From positions 1-58,364 of the forward strand of contig CAJOJQ010000016.1 in the NCBI GenBank assembly GCA_905234985.1: 58,364 nt of DNA, written 5' to 3'. Position 1 is the first letter of the stretch; every line of letters begins with the position of its first letter. Origin of the DNA: an uncultured Christensenellaceae bacterium (lineage in GTDB: Bacteria > Bacillota > Clostridia > Christensenellales > Aristaeellaceae). The position numbers and the translations under genes were made by a program. This document shows positions 1 through 8,076 of the stretch, in pieces. The notes beneath the pieces are model-generated. The model saw nothing but the letters and a program-made list of their open reading frames with translations, ran no database searches and had not been told where the DNA came from.

Positions 1-41
1 CCGGACCCTCTCGCGAAGCCCCGTTTTTCGAGCGCTTGGAT

Positions 42-70
42 ATAATACCACGACATGCCCCCTCTGTCAA
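42..70 (-). promoter_or_regulatory. Sigma-A promoter reading out of the window
   Basis: On the minus strand the sequence reads TTGACA, a 17-base spacer and TATTAT, close to the vegetative consensus. It points left, so it probably drives a minus-strand gene lying outside the window. The rest of bases 1-240 is pyrimidine-rich on the plus strand and holds no credible gene. Confidence 0.6.
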
Positions 71-240
71 CAACTTTTTCGCTTTTTTCTCCCCTTTTTC
101 CCTTCTTTGACTCTTTTCCGAACATTTTTCCTTCTCTTTCCCGCTTTATTCTCGCCTTATGTCCGTACCATTTTCCAAGTGTTCTTTATAAACGTTCGGA
201 TTTAAAAAGAACGTTAGTTCTCATTTTTGCCCAAAAGAAT

Positions 241-264
241 CTCCCGCCAGGATTCTGACGGGAG
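241..264 (-). terminator. Terminator of the sigma/anti-sigma operon
   Basis: An inverted repeat (CTCCCGYCA paired with TGRCGGGAG) lies 26 bases after the stop of the SIMPL gene. On the minus strand it is followed by ATTCTTTT, as expected for an intrinsic terminator. Confidence 0.7.
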
Positions 265-289
265 GATTTGCGCGTTTTACTCCTGGATA

Positions 290-1012
290 TTACTTGATGG
301 CGTATTCCAGCACCACGTCCGCCGTGACGGTCAGATCGCCGCCGGTAATGGAAGTGCCCGCGTCCGCCGTTTTGGCGGAATAGGCATAGGAATTGGTAAT
401 GCCGTAGGTTTCCCGGGCGTAACTGTTGGTGCTGTTGGTAGCGTTGATGCAAATCAGGTCGGCCAGTTCTACCCCCGCCGCGGCGGAAAGCACCTGGGCC
501 TTGGTCATAGCGTCTTCCACCGCCCGGGTCAGGGCCTTCTGGTAGGCTTCGTTGGCCTGGGTGGAAGAAAAGCTGATGCCGTAAGTGGTATTGGCCCCGG
601 CTTCCATGGCCGCGTCCAGCACCGCGCCCATCAGCGTCAAATCGTGGATGGTGACCGTCACGCTGTTATTCACTTCATAGTATGGGGTTCGCGTTTCCCG
701 GCCCAGGGAATCCACGCCGTAATCATAGCCGCCGTACACGTTGAACTGACTGGTCATGATATCCTTTTCTTCAATGCCCGCCTTTTTGATCGCTTCCAGA
801 ACCGCCGCCATGAGGTTGGCGTTTTCCTGCTGGGCGTCCTTTACGTTATCGCTGCGGGTCTCCACGCCGATCTGAACGGAAGCGGTGTCCGCCGCCAGGG
901 AAACCACACCGCTGCCGCTGACCTGAATCACCCGGCCGTTCTCTGCCAGAGCGGGCACGGCGAGGGAAACCATCAACAATACTGCCGCAAAAACAGCTAT
1001 AACCTTTTTCAT
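290..1012 (-). CDS. Secreted SIMPL-domain (DUF541) protein
   Basis: A 240-residue protein with a clear signal peptide (residues 1-23, cut after ALA) followed by a SIMPL/DUF541 domain. Typical family features are the opening IQVSGSGVVSLAADTASVQIGV, an RSDNVKDAQQENA helix and a VTADVVLEYAIK end. SIMPL proteins are exported, form beta-rich assemblies and have no agreed enzymatic role. The start overlaps the stop of the upstream anti-sigma gene by four bases (ATGA), so the two are probably translationally coupled. Being last in an ECF sigma operon suggests it is part of an envelope response; that is inference. Confidence 0.85.
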   Translation of the reverse strand: MKKVIAVFAAVLLMVSLAVPALAENGRVIQVSGSGVVSLAADTASVQIGVETRSDNVKDAQQENANLMAAVLEAIKKAGIEEKDIMTSQFNVYGGYDYGVDSLGRETRTPYYEVNNSVTVTIHDLTLMGAVLDAAMEAGANTTYGISFSSTQANEAYQKALTRAVEDAMTKAQVLSAAAGVELADLICINATNSTNSYARETYGITNSYAYSAKTADAGTSITGGDLTVTADVVLEYAIK

Positions 1013-2241
1013 TGTTCCTGAACCTTCTTTTCCTTCTTATTTTTTCTATTCTTTCTCACGCGGATGATCAGGCCGACCGCGAAAACCACCGCCGCCAGGG
1101 CGATGAGCCAGGGCAGGGCGGACGCCAGGAAGATGACCATATCCTCTAAGAACCAGCCGAACTCCCGGAAGGAATCGCCGACGCCGGTGACGATCCTTTC
1201 ACCCAGCGATATTTCCTTGGCTTCCGTGACCTTGGTTTCCCGCACGAAGACCCTTACGGTGCTGAAATCCACCCTGCTGTCGTAGGATTTAAGCTGGCCG
1301 GTGTACCGGTCGATGTAATACTGGGCGTCGGCGATGGCGGATTCGATCTCGATCAGATCGGAAACGTCCTCCGCCTGCGCAATCATTTCCTGGAGCCTGG
1401 CCAGCTTGGCGCGCTGGGTTTCCAGACGGGTCTGGGTATCGTAATAGGAATCGGACACGTCCTCCATTTCCTGGGTCATGCCGGTCAGGGTGCCGATGCC
1501 CTGGGCCCCGGTCAGGAATTCGTCCAGCCGCCGGGCGGGAATGCGTAAGATAAGGGACGCGCTGCGGGTCTGTCCGCTGGAAGCGTCGCCGCTGGTGGTC
1601 AGATATTCCACCCGGCCGCCCATATCCGCCGCCAAATCCTGGATTTTTTGCAGATCGGCGTCGTAATCGGCGGTTTTCACGTTAAAGCTGGCGCTGCGGA
1701 TAATTTTTTCAGTCTGCGCCCCGGCATCGTTGGTATCCTGCGCGTAATCCACCGCTTCCTCTTCGGCGGCTTCCATGGCGGAATACGCTCTGTCGTAGGC
1801 CGCGTTCGTCATGCTGCCGGCGCCCATCGCTTTGTAGCTGGTGGAACTGGGATCGGAGAGCGCCTGTTCCCTAAAAGAAGAATAAGAAGAAGCGTTGCTG
1901 TCTATTGCCCTGCGGGATGGCAGTCCGTCCCGGCTCGCCAAGGTACCGCCCACCACGAAGACCAGCGCGGCGGCGACGGCCGCCCACGTTTTCCAGTGAA
2001 CAGTTTTCTTTTGCTTTTCTTCCATTTCTTTTTCCTCCCGTATGGCCTGCCGCCAGGCGGAAGAGAAGGAATCCGGTACCTGAATCTCCTCATCCGTCCG
2101 GCGGCAATCCTGACGCAGGGAAAGCATTGCCGCGCAGGCTTCGCATTCCGCCGCGTGATCCCGCATACGCCGCGCGTCCGCGTCCGGCAGCGCGCCGTCC
2201 ATATAAGCGTCGAGAAGATTTGAAAATTCTTTGCAATCCAT
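1009..2241 (-). CDS. Anti-sigma factor with zinc-finger and DUF4349 domains
   Basis: A 410-residue membrane protein. Residues 1-40 form a zf-HC2-type anti-sigma domain with the HxxxCxxC motif (HAAECEAC). One membrane segment lies near residues 85-102 and a second near 370-392. The outer part between them is a DUF4349 domain with a long coiled coil (residues about 265-320). A start at 2241 follows a good GAGAGGAGG site. The gene lies 23 bases after the ECF sigma gene, so it very probably encodes the membrane anchor that holds that sigma factor inactive, with DUF4349 as the outer sensor. The DUF4349 ligand is unknown. Confidence 0.85.
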   Translation of the reverse strand: MDCKEFSNLLDAYMDGALPDADARRMRDHAAECEACAAMLSLRQDCRRTDEEIQVPDSFSSAWRQAIREEKEMEEKQKKTVHWKTWAAVAAALVFVVGGTLASRDGLPSRRAIDSNASSYSSFREQALSDPSSTSYKAMGAGSMTNAAYDRAYSAMEAAEEEAVDYAQDTNDAGAQTEKIIRSASFNVKTADYDADLQKIQDLAADMGGRVEYLTTSGDASSGQTRSASLILRIPARRLDEFLTGAQGIGTLTGMTQEMEDVSDSYYDTQTRLETQRAKLARLQEMIAQAEDVSDLIEIESAIADAQYYIDRYTGQLKSYDSRVDFSTVRVFVRETKVTEAKEISLGERIVTGVGDSFREFGWFLEDMVIFLASALPWLIALAAVVFAVGLIIRVRKNRKNKKEKKVQEQ

Positions 2242-2264
2242 TGTTTTCGCCTCCTCTCACTTTC

Positions 2265-2825
2265 TTAGACGGATGGGGAAGAAAAAAGTTCCGAAGATTT
2301 TTTGAGGATCACCGATAATTTTCCCCGCGCCCGGCTGACCCGGCTTTTCACCGTGCCCAGGGGCACTTCCAATATTTCGCCGATTTCCTCGTAGCTTTTG
2401 CCCTGCATATCCCGCAGCACGATCATCTGCCGCATGTCGGCTGGCAGCAGGGAAAGCCCCTCCCGCAGCAGCCGCAGGCGCTCGCGTTCCTCCAGCCGGG
2501 CGTAGGCGGTGGGGGCGGCGTCCGGCACATCAAACCCATGTTCCTCCCGCAGGGCGTCCAAAGAAACGGCGTCCCGGCGCTTCCGCAGGGCGTCGGTACA
2601 CACGTTCATGGCGATGCGGGTGATCCAGGTGGAAAAGGACGCGTCCTGCCGGAAGGTGTCGAAAGCACGGAAAGCCCGCAGCATGGCTTCCTGGGCGCAG
2701 TCCTGGGCGTCCTCCCGATTGCCCATCATATGGAAGCAAACGGAATACACCTGACGCTCGTTTTCCGCCGCCAGGCGTTCAAACTGCCCCGTATCCTGTT
2801 TTTTGGTAAAGAGCTTCAGAGACAT
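2265..2825 (-). CDS. ECF-type RNA polymerase sigma factor
   Basis: A 186-residue sigma-70 family protein of the extracytoplasmic function group. Region 2 (about residues 20-85) contains DAQDCAQEAMLRAFRAF and FSTWITRIAMNVCTDALRKRR. Region 4 (about 120-175) contains LPADMRQMIVLRDMQGKSYEEIG and the helix-turn-helix VPLGTVKSRVSRARGKL. The start follows GAGGGGAGG by seven bases. It lies between a NUDIX gene (18 bases upstream) and its likely anti-sigma partner. It resembles SigW/SigV-type factors, but the sequence alone does not place it in a named group. Confidence 0.92.
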   Translation of the reverse strand: MSLKLFTKKQDTGQFERLAAENERQVYSVCFHMMGNREDAQDCAQEAMLRAFRAFDTFRQDASFSTWITRIAMNVCTDALRKRRDAVSLDALREEHGFDVPDAAPTAYARLEERERLRLLREGLSLLPADMRQMIVLRDMQGKSYEEIGEILEVPLGTVKSRVSRARGKLSVILKKSSELFSSPSV

Positions 2826-2843
2826 GCTCCGGCCTCCCCTCGT

Positions 2844-3575
2844 TTACGGTTTTTCCAACTGAAAACGCCGCGTTTTTTCGCCGCCCGGCAGGGTGATTTC
2901 CTCGTTCCACATTTGGGCGGGCCGGGTCCAGATTTCTCCCGGGCCGTACAGCGCCTTGTAAATCACCATGGGTTCCAGGGTTTCGGAATGGAGCGCCAAG
3001 CCTTGCACCTCGTAGCGGTTGCCCTTGTAATGGCGGTAAATCCCTTTGGGGATGCGGACGCGCATGCTTTCCAGGCAGAGGTAGGGGTAAGCCTGGGGCC
3101 AGAAATACATTTGATTCAAATCCCGCCACAGCTTGGGGTCTTCCTTGATTTTTTCCGGAAAAATCCACATGCCGTCCTGCACCTCGCCGGGCTGCCAAGT
3201 CATGCTTTCGATAGGCACATCCTGATAAAACAGCCACACGTCCCGGAAATAACCGCGCTCGGGCCGTTCCCGCCGCTCGGTCAAAAGCAGGTGGGCGCGG
3301 CTCGGGTCGGGCGCGAAGCCCATTTCTTCCTCCGCTTCCCGGACGCAGGCTGTAAAGCTGTCCTCCCCCGCCACAGCGGAGCCGCCTGCCACCGACCAAA
3401 TATCCGGCAGAATGTCCTTTTCTTTGGCGCGGCGCTGGAGCAGGGTTTCCCCCTTGCTATTGAGGAACAGGGCCTCCACCACCAAATGATACCGGCCCTG
3501 CGGCAGCGGTTCCCCGCGCACGGCGGTCTCTCCCGTCAGGTTCCGGTCCTTATTGTACAAATCCCAAATTTCCAT
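2844..3575 (-). CDS. NUDIX hydrolase
   Basis: The protein carries an intact NUDIX box: GGSAVAGEDSFTACVREAEE followed by EMG, matching Gx5Ex7REUxEExGU. N-terminal text (MEIWDLYNKDRNLTGE) is typical of the isopentenyl-diphosphate-isomerase-like NUDIX proteins of Firmicutes. I start at ATG 3575 because AGAGG lies nine bases upstream; an in-frame GTG at 3596 would place that site inside the gene. The C-terminal 90 residues hold no recognised catalytic motif. Being first in the sigma operon, it may share its promoter region with the divergent cyclase gene. The substrate cannot be predicted. Confidence 0.85.
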   Translation of the reverse strand: MEIWDLYNKDRNLTGETAVRGEPLPQGRYHLVVEALFLNSKGETLLQRRAKEKDILPDIWSVAGGSAVAGEDSFTACVREAEEEMGFAPDPSRAHLLLTERRERPERGYFRDVWLFYQDVPIESMTWQPGEVQDGMWIFPEKIKEDPKLWRDLNQMYFWPQAYPYLCLESMRVRIPKGIYRHYKGNRYEVQGLALHSETLEPMVIYKALYGPGEIWTRPAQMWNEEITLPGGEKTRRFQLEKP

Positions 3576-3691
3576 CGGCGTATTCCTCTCTTTCACCCGT
3601 CCATTGTAGCAGGAAAAGAGGCGATGCGCAAGCGATTTCCCATGATGCAGCCCCCTTGCCGCGATTTTTTACAAGTTTTGCGTTTTGCCGC

Positions 3692-3720
3692 TTGATAATA
3701 ATTTCCATTTCTTATATAAT
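3692..3720 (+). promoter_or_regulatory. Sigma-A promoter for the diguanylate cyclase
   Basis: TTGATA, a 17-base spacer, then TATAAT, about 50 bases before the cyclase start. This is the only strong plus-strand promoter between the divergent NUDIX and cyclase genes. Confidence 0.75.
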
Positions 3721-3770
3721 GGGTGTGTCGACGGTCAGAATCAAAAGTTCAGCAGGAAAGGAAAACATTT

Positions 3771-5207
3771 GTGTTTCAAAATCATGCTCCATTGAGCAAG
3801 CATAATGTTTCTAGGCTTACCTTCGTGATTGTGTTGGTCAGTTTTTTGCTGTCCACCTTTGTTTCCCTCTGGTCGCTGAACCTCATGAGCCAGCGGAACG
3901 ATCGGGAGCTGAACAAAATGATGGCCGCCCGCATTTACGACGCCATCAGCAGCGAACTCAGCGAACCGGTGACGGTGGCTTTGACCATGGCCAACGACAG
4001 CTTCCTGATCAAGGCGCTGCAAAATGAAGCCGCCGTTTCGGAGGAAGACAGCGTGGCCGCCCTGCAGGATTATTTGGCGGGCATTCGGAAGGGGCTGAAT
4101 TATGAATCGGTCTACGTCATTTCCGAAAGCACCAGGCGCTATTATAATTTCGACGGATTGAGCAAGATCGTGGACCCGGAACACGATGAACACGATTATT
4201 GGTACGGCGTGTTTCTGCAAAGGAAGCCGGTGTACGACCTGGACGTGGGCTTTGACGAACAAAGCGGCGATATGTGGACGGTGTTTGTGGACACCTCCGT
4301 TCGGGACAGTCAGGGGAATTTCCTCGGCGTTTGCGGCGTTGGCGTACACATGTACCAGAGCCAGGCGTTGTTTAAGAGCCTGGAAAAGGAGCATCGCGTC
4401 AAAATCAATCTGATCGACGCGGAGGGCCAGATTCAGATCGACACCGACGAAGGGCAGCTCATGGGCAAATACCACGCCGATCTGAACCTAAGCCCCAGCG
4501 GCGAGTATATTTACCACGATTTGGGCGGCGGCGTTATCGCCGTGAGCAAATACATCGACAATCTGGAATGGTACCTGGTGGTGGAAAGCGACACCAGCCC
4601 CGAGCAGGGCGAATATTTCAACGTGATCCTGCTGAACATCGCCTTATTCTTATTCGTGATGGTCATTTTGATCGTTTCCCTGCGAATCATTTCCATGCGC
4701 ACCATCGCCCTGACCAACGCCTCCCTGCGGGATCAGGACACGCAGCTGCTGAACCGCCGGGCCTTTGAGGAAGAAAAAGCGCGGCTTTCCATGGCGCCCC
4801 TGGATGAAAATTTCGTATACGTGACGGTGGACATCAACGGCCTGAAAACCACCAACGATACCTTAGGCCACGCCGCCGGGGACGAACTGATCCTCGGCAC
4901 GGCAAACTGCCTGCGCAAGTGCTTCGGGCAGTACGGGAAAATTTACCGCATCGGCGGAGACGAGTTCGCCGCCATGCTGCACATCAGTCCGGCACAGTTA
5001 GCCGAACTGCGGGAGGAGCTGGAAAAGATGGTGGCGGCATGGTCCGGCGAACGGATCAAGCAGCTTTCCATTTCCTGCGGCTATGCCTCCACCCGGGAAT
5101 TCCCCTCGGAAAACTTCGCCCAGCTGAGCAGGATCTCCGATGAGCGGATGTACGAAGCCAAAGCGGAATACTACCGCCGCAACGGCATCGACAGGCGGAG
5201 AACCTGA
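3771..5207 (+). CDS. Membrane diguanylate cyclase with extracytoplasmic sensor
   Basis: A 478-residue protein with a first membrane helix (about residues 17-38), a 240-residue outer dCache-like sensor domain, a second helix (about 280-305) and a C-terminal GGDEF domain. The active-site motif GGDEF is intact (near residue 395), as are DINGLKTTNDTLGHAAGDE and the TQLLNRRAF entry motif. It should make cyclic di-GMP from two GTP. No RxxD inhibitory site is visible five residues before GGDEF, so product inhibition may be weak. I start at GTG 3771 because AGGAAAGG lies just upstream; a GTG at 3723 overlaps the promoter. Confidence 0.92.
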   Translation: MFQNHAPLSKHNVSRLTFVIVLVSFLLSTFVSLWSLNLMSQRNDRELNKMMAARIYDAISSELSEPVTVALTMANDSFLIKALQNEAAVSEEDSVAALQDYLAGIRKGLNYESVYVISESTRRYYNFDGLSKIVDPEHDEHDYWYGVFLQRKPVYDLDVGFDEQSGDMWTVFVDTSVRDSQGNFLGVCGVGVHMYQSQALFKSLEKEHRVKINLIDAEGQIQIDTDEGQLMGKYHADLNLSPSGEYIYHDLGGGVIAVSKYIDNLEWYLVVESDTSPEQGEYFNVILLNIALFLFVMVILIVSLRIISMRTIALTNASLRDQDTQLLNRRAFEEEKARLSMAPLDENFVYVTVDINGLKTTNDTLGHAAGDELILGTANCLRKCFGQYGKIYRIGGDEFAAMLHISPAQLAELREELEKMVAAWSGERIKQLSISCGYASTREFPSENFAQLSRISDERMYEAKAEYYRRNGIDRRRT

Positions 5208-5231
5208 ATTGTTCCAGCGGGAGATTAAACC

Positions 5232-5981
5232 ATGGACGAAATTTTCAAAAGCCGCGTGACGGAATGGGCCAGCCGGAGCTGGAATCAGGGGGTATACTGT
5301 TTTTCCCACTTCCTCGACTTAGCCCAGCGCTCCGATTTTCTGGCCCTGGTGCCCTCCCTGCCGCCCGTGCCCTGGACATTATACGGCGGGGCGGAGGGGT
5401 GCGAGCGGCAAATGCTTCGGTTTGGCAGTGAAGATACCTGCGGCTACGACGCGCCCTTTCCCATCCTGAGCCTCAAAATCGCGCCGGTCAGCGCGAAGTT
5501 CGCCGAACCGCTCACCCATCGGGATTATTTGGGTTCCCTCATGGCCTTGGGAATGGAGCGGGAAACCATGGGCGATATCGTGGTAAAGCCAGAAGGGGCT
5601 TACCTGTTCTGCGAGGAGCGCATCGCGCCTTATATCATCGAGCATTTTACCCAAGCCCGGCACACCGCTCTGCGCTGTGAAATCGCCGACGCCCTGCCGG
5701 AAGGGGCGCTGTTTGAGACCCGGCGCGTGGTGGTGCAAGTGGCTTCCCAGCGGGTGGACGCCCTCGTCGCCCACGTATTTAAAATGAGCCGGGGCGACGC
5801 CCAGGCCCTTTTCCCCGCCGGGAAAATCTTCGTGTCCGGCCGCTTATGCGAAAGCCCCGGGTACACCCCCAAGCCCGGCGACATCGTTTCCGTCCGGGGC
5901 TTCGGGCGCTTTAAGTACGCGGGGGTGGACAGCCTGTCCAAAAAAGGCAAGGAAAACACCGCCGTGGAGCTGTTCGTGTGA
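5232..5981 (+). CDS. YlmH-like S4 RNA-binding protein
   Basis: A 249-residue protein of the YlmH family. Its C-terminal S4 domain (about residues 178-240) has the signature SQRVDALVAHVFKMSRGDAQ and GDIVSVRGFGRFKYAG. The N-terminal two thirds contain GGAEGCERQM and LTHRDYLGSLMALGMERET, both typical of YlmH. In Bacillus, YlmH lies in the division cluster and binds ribosomal complexes, acting in rescue of obstructed large subunits. Here it stands alone, 24 bases after the cyclase gene and probably co-transcribed. A family-C hairpin repeat follows the stop. Confidence 0.9.
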   Translation: MDEIFKSRVTEWASRSWNQGVYCFSHFLDLAQRSDFLALVPSLPPVPWTLYGGAEGCERQMLRFGSEDTCGYDAPFPILSLKIAPVSAKFAEPLTHRDYLGSLMALGMERETMGDIVVKPEGAYLFCEERIAPYIIEHFTQARHTALRCEIADALPEGALFETRRVVVQVASQRVDALVAHVFKMSRGDAQALFPAGKIFVSGRLCESPGYTPKPGDIVSVRGFGRFKYAGVDSLSKKGKENTAVELFV

Positions 5982-5987
5982 CGACAA

Positions 5988-6050
5988 CTGGGGAAACCAT
6001 TCTTTGAAGGCCAAAGAATGGTTTCCCCCAGACCCCCTTCCAAGAAAGCC
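5988..6050 (+). repeat. Hairpin repeat, family C, copy 1
   Basis: A perfect stem-loop: GGGGAAACCATTCTTTG, a short loop, CAAAGAATGGTTTCCCC, followed by the conserved tail CAGACCCCCTTCC. It starts seven bases after the stop codon of the YlmH-like gene. Related copies lie at 28381 and 49297, also just after stop codons. Confidence 0.85.
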
Positions 6051-6150
6051 AAAAAGAGGAATCCGATGCCTTCAGCAAAGTCATTTTATTGATCGTCTTT
6101 CCAGGAAGGGATACGTCGTTTTCCCCTTTTATAAAATATGGGAAGTTTTC

Positions 6151-6179
6151 TTGCTTTTCCCGCCATGATCTGGTACAAT
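6151..6179 (+). promoter_or_regulatory. Sigma-A promoter for the glucokinase
   Basis: TTGCTT, a 17-base spacer, then TACAAT, ending about 60 bases before the start codon. Confidence 0.6.
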
Positions 6180-6240
6180 AGCATCATCAATCCGATACTG
6201 TAACATTCTTTATCCATAATGACGCGCAGGGAGGTACAAC

Positions 6241-7170
6241 ATGAGCAAAAGAATCGGCGTGGATTTGGGCGGCACCACCGCGAAGCTCGGCGTAGTGACC
6301 GAGCAGAATGAAATCATCGAGCGCAAGGTGATCCCCACCGATAAGAGCCTGACCTTTGAAGAAACCATCGCCGTGCTGTCCGAAGGCATTCTGAGCATGG
6401 GCGACGTGGGCATCGTGGGCTTCGGCGTGCCCAGCAGCTTAAAGCCCGTGAGCGACATCGTGATCCACGCCAACAACTTAGGCTGGAAAAACAAGGATCT
6501 GCGGGGCGAGCTGAAAAAGCATTTGGGCAACATCCCCATCTTCATCGCCAACGACGCCGATTCCGCCGCCGTGGGCGAATTCTTCCAGGGCGCGGGCCAG
6601 GGGTGCCAGAGCATGCTGATGCTCACCTTAGGCACCGGCGTGGGCGGCGGCTTCATTTACCAGGGCCGCCTGTACCGGGGCGGCAACGGCTGCGGCTTCG
6701 AGCCGGGCCACATGATCGTGCAGCAGGACGGCGTGGTCTGCTCCTGCGGCCTACATGGGTGCTTAGAAGCCTACTGCTCCGCCACCGCCATCATCCGGGA
6801 AATCACCGCCTGCAAAAAGTCCCTCATCCTCCAGGATATGATCGCCGAAAACGACGGCAAGGGCAACGCCCGCATGCTGTTTGACGCGGTGCGCCAGGAC
6901 GACCGCTACGCCAAGAGCATTTTGGAAAAATACATTCACACCCTGGCCATCGGCATCGGCAGCCTGACCACCATCCTGCGCCCCGAAATCGTGGTCATCG
7001 GCGGCGGCGTCAGCGGCGCGGGCGACCTGCTGTTTGATCCCCTGCGGGAAGAAGTAAAGCGCACCACCTTCAGTTACGACGTAATCGGCGGCGCGGCCAT
7101 TATCCCCGCGGCCCTGGGCAACGACGCGGGCATCATCGGCGCGGCCTTGCTGGATCGGGTGCTCATCTAA
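6241..7170 (+). CDS. ROK-family glucokinase
   Basis: A 309-residue ROK kinase. The phosphate-binding motif VDLGGTTAKLG lies at residues 6-16, the sugar-binding NDADSAAVGE follows near residue 100, and the ROK zinc motif CSCGLHGCLE is complete near residue 165, with the preceding GHM histidine. This set is typical of glucokinases of the GlcK group that phosphorylate glucose with ATP. A start at 6241 follows GGGAGG with good spacing. It has its own promoter and terminator, so it is probably a single-gene unit. Other hexoses cannot be excluded as substrates. Confidence 0.9.
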   Translation: MSKRIGVDLGGTTAKLGVVTEQNEIIERKVIPTDKSLTFEETIAVLSEGILSMGDVGIVGFGVPSSLKPVSDIVIHANNLGWKNKDLRGELKKHLGNIPIFIANDADSAAVGEFFQGAGQGCQSMLMLTLGTGVGGGFIYQGRLYRGGNGCGFEPGHMIVQQDGVVCSCGLHGCLEAYCSATAIIREITACKKSLILQDMIAENDGKGNARMLFDAVRQDDRYAKSILEKYIHTLAIGIGSLTTILRPEIVVIGGGVSGAGDLLFDPLREEVKRTTFSYDVIGGAAIIPAALGNDAGIIGAALLDRVLI

Positions 7171-7185
7171 AAGTCATATGAAACC

Positions 7186-7226
7186 GGGCGGCAATCCCTG
7201 AAAGTTGGATCTGCCGCCTGTTTTTT
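7186..7226 (+). terminator. Terminator of the glucokinase gene
   Basis: GGCGGCA and TGCCGCC form a stem with an 18-base loop, followed by TTTTTT, starting 16 bases after the stop codon. Confidence 0.8.
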
Positions 7227-7314
7227 CAGTTTTTTCCTGCGGAACGTTACAAATCCGGCTTTTCGTTCGTTTTATATAGTGAAACAGACTGGAATGAAGG
7301 GTGGAAAAATCCGT

Positions 7315-7974
7315 ATGAAAAAAATCTTGTCCCTTACGTTGGCGCTGACGGTCGTCTTTGCGCTGTGCGCCCCCGCCCTGGCGGAAAAAAACGCCGAACG
7401 GGATCGGTGGCTATATGAAAAAAGCCTGGAATGCGCTGTGAGGGTGGGCAAGCTCGCCCGTTCGGACGGCTATATCCGCTCAATGCTCAACGAGCCGTCC
7501 GAATCTATGCGGGATATCCTGGAGGAAATCCGGCTTCAGGATTATTCCCAGCCCACCGCCATGCGGATTTATGGCTTTCGGGACAGCCTGATTTCCCTGA
7601 CAATCGTCAGTCAGATGGGCGTCGGTACAGACGAGGATGTGCGGGATTTTGCCCTCCGGCGCACGTACGCCGCCGCGTCTACGCTGCTGACTGAAAAAGC
7701 GGGCTATGAAACGCTGGTTTTGACCAGCGCGCTCACCTATTCCACCGCTTGCCGGTCGCCGGAAACGCTGAATGAAAGCGTGATGGTCATTTTGGCATAT
7801 GAAGGAAACTGGAGTGTGGCTATGCTCTTTACCGCGTATCCTGAACAGGTGGCCGTCGTCGGCGCGGTCCTGGTCCCGGCGTTTGACGGGCCGCTGACCA
7901 ATCCCTTTATCACCACGCCGGAGATTTACCGGGAAGATGCGCTGAAAGCGCTGATCGCGCCGGAACCGGTTTGA
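7315..7974 (+). CDS. Secreted protein of unknown function
   Basis: A 219-residue protein with a strong signal peptide (MKKILSLTLALTVVFALC, cut near APALAEK). The mature part has no cysteine pairs, repeats or catalytic motif that I recognise; it is predicted mixed helix/strand with a conserved-looking RDSLISLTIVSQMGVG stretch. I start at ATG 7315 because AAGGGTGG lies ten bases upstream and because the signal peptide begins there, not at GTG 7279. It is flanked by terminators on both sides, so it is probably transcribed alone. Confidence 0.75.
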   Translation: MKKILSLTLALTVVFALCAPALAEKNAERDRWLYEKSLECAVRVGKLARSDGYIRSMLNEPSESMRDILEEIRLQDYSQPTAMRIYGFRDSLISLTIVSQMGVGTDEDVRDFALRRTYAAASTLLTEKAGYETLVLTSALTYSTACRSPETLNESVMVILAYEGNWSVAMLFTAYPEQVAVVGAVLVPAFDGPLTNPFITTPEIYREDALKALIAPEPV

Positions 7975-8019
7975 TATGCGGCTATCCATGGAATCTCTGG
8001 GGCCGCCAGAGAAATAAAC

Positions 8020-8053
8020 AGCCGGCAGCGTTGGGAAAACCGCGCTGCCGGCT
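8020..8053. terminator. Bidirectional terminator between convergent genes
   Basis: AGCCGGCAGCG pairs with CGCTGCCGGCT around a 12-base loop. It lies between the stop of the secreted protein gene and the stop of the minus-strand fusion gene, with TTTGTT after the plus-strand stem. Confidence 0.75.
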
Positions 8054-8076
8054 TTGTTCGAGTTATTTGATTTTTC

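Noticed and set aside
1902..2318. Short overlapping frames on both strands within the anti-sigma gene
   Set aside because: Arginine/proline-rich shadows of the anti-sigma gene without start signals.
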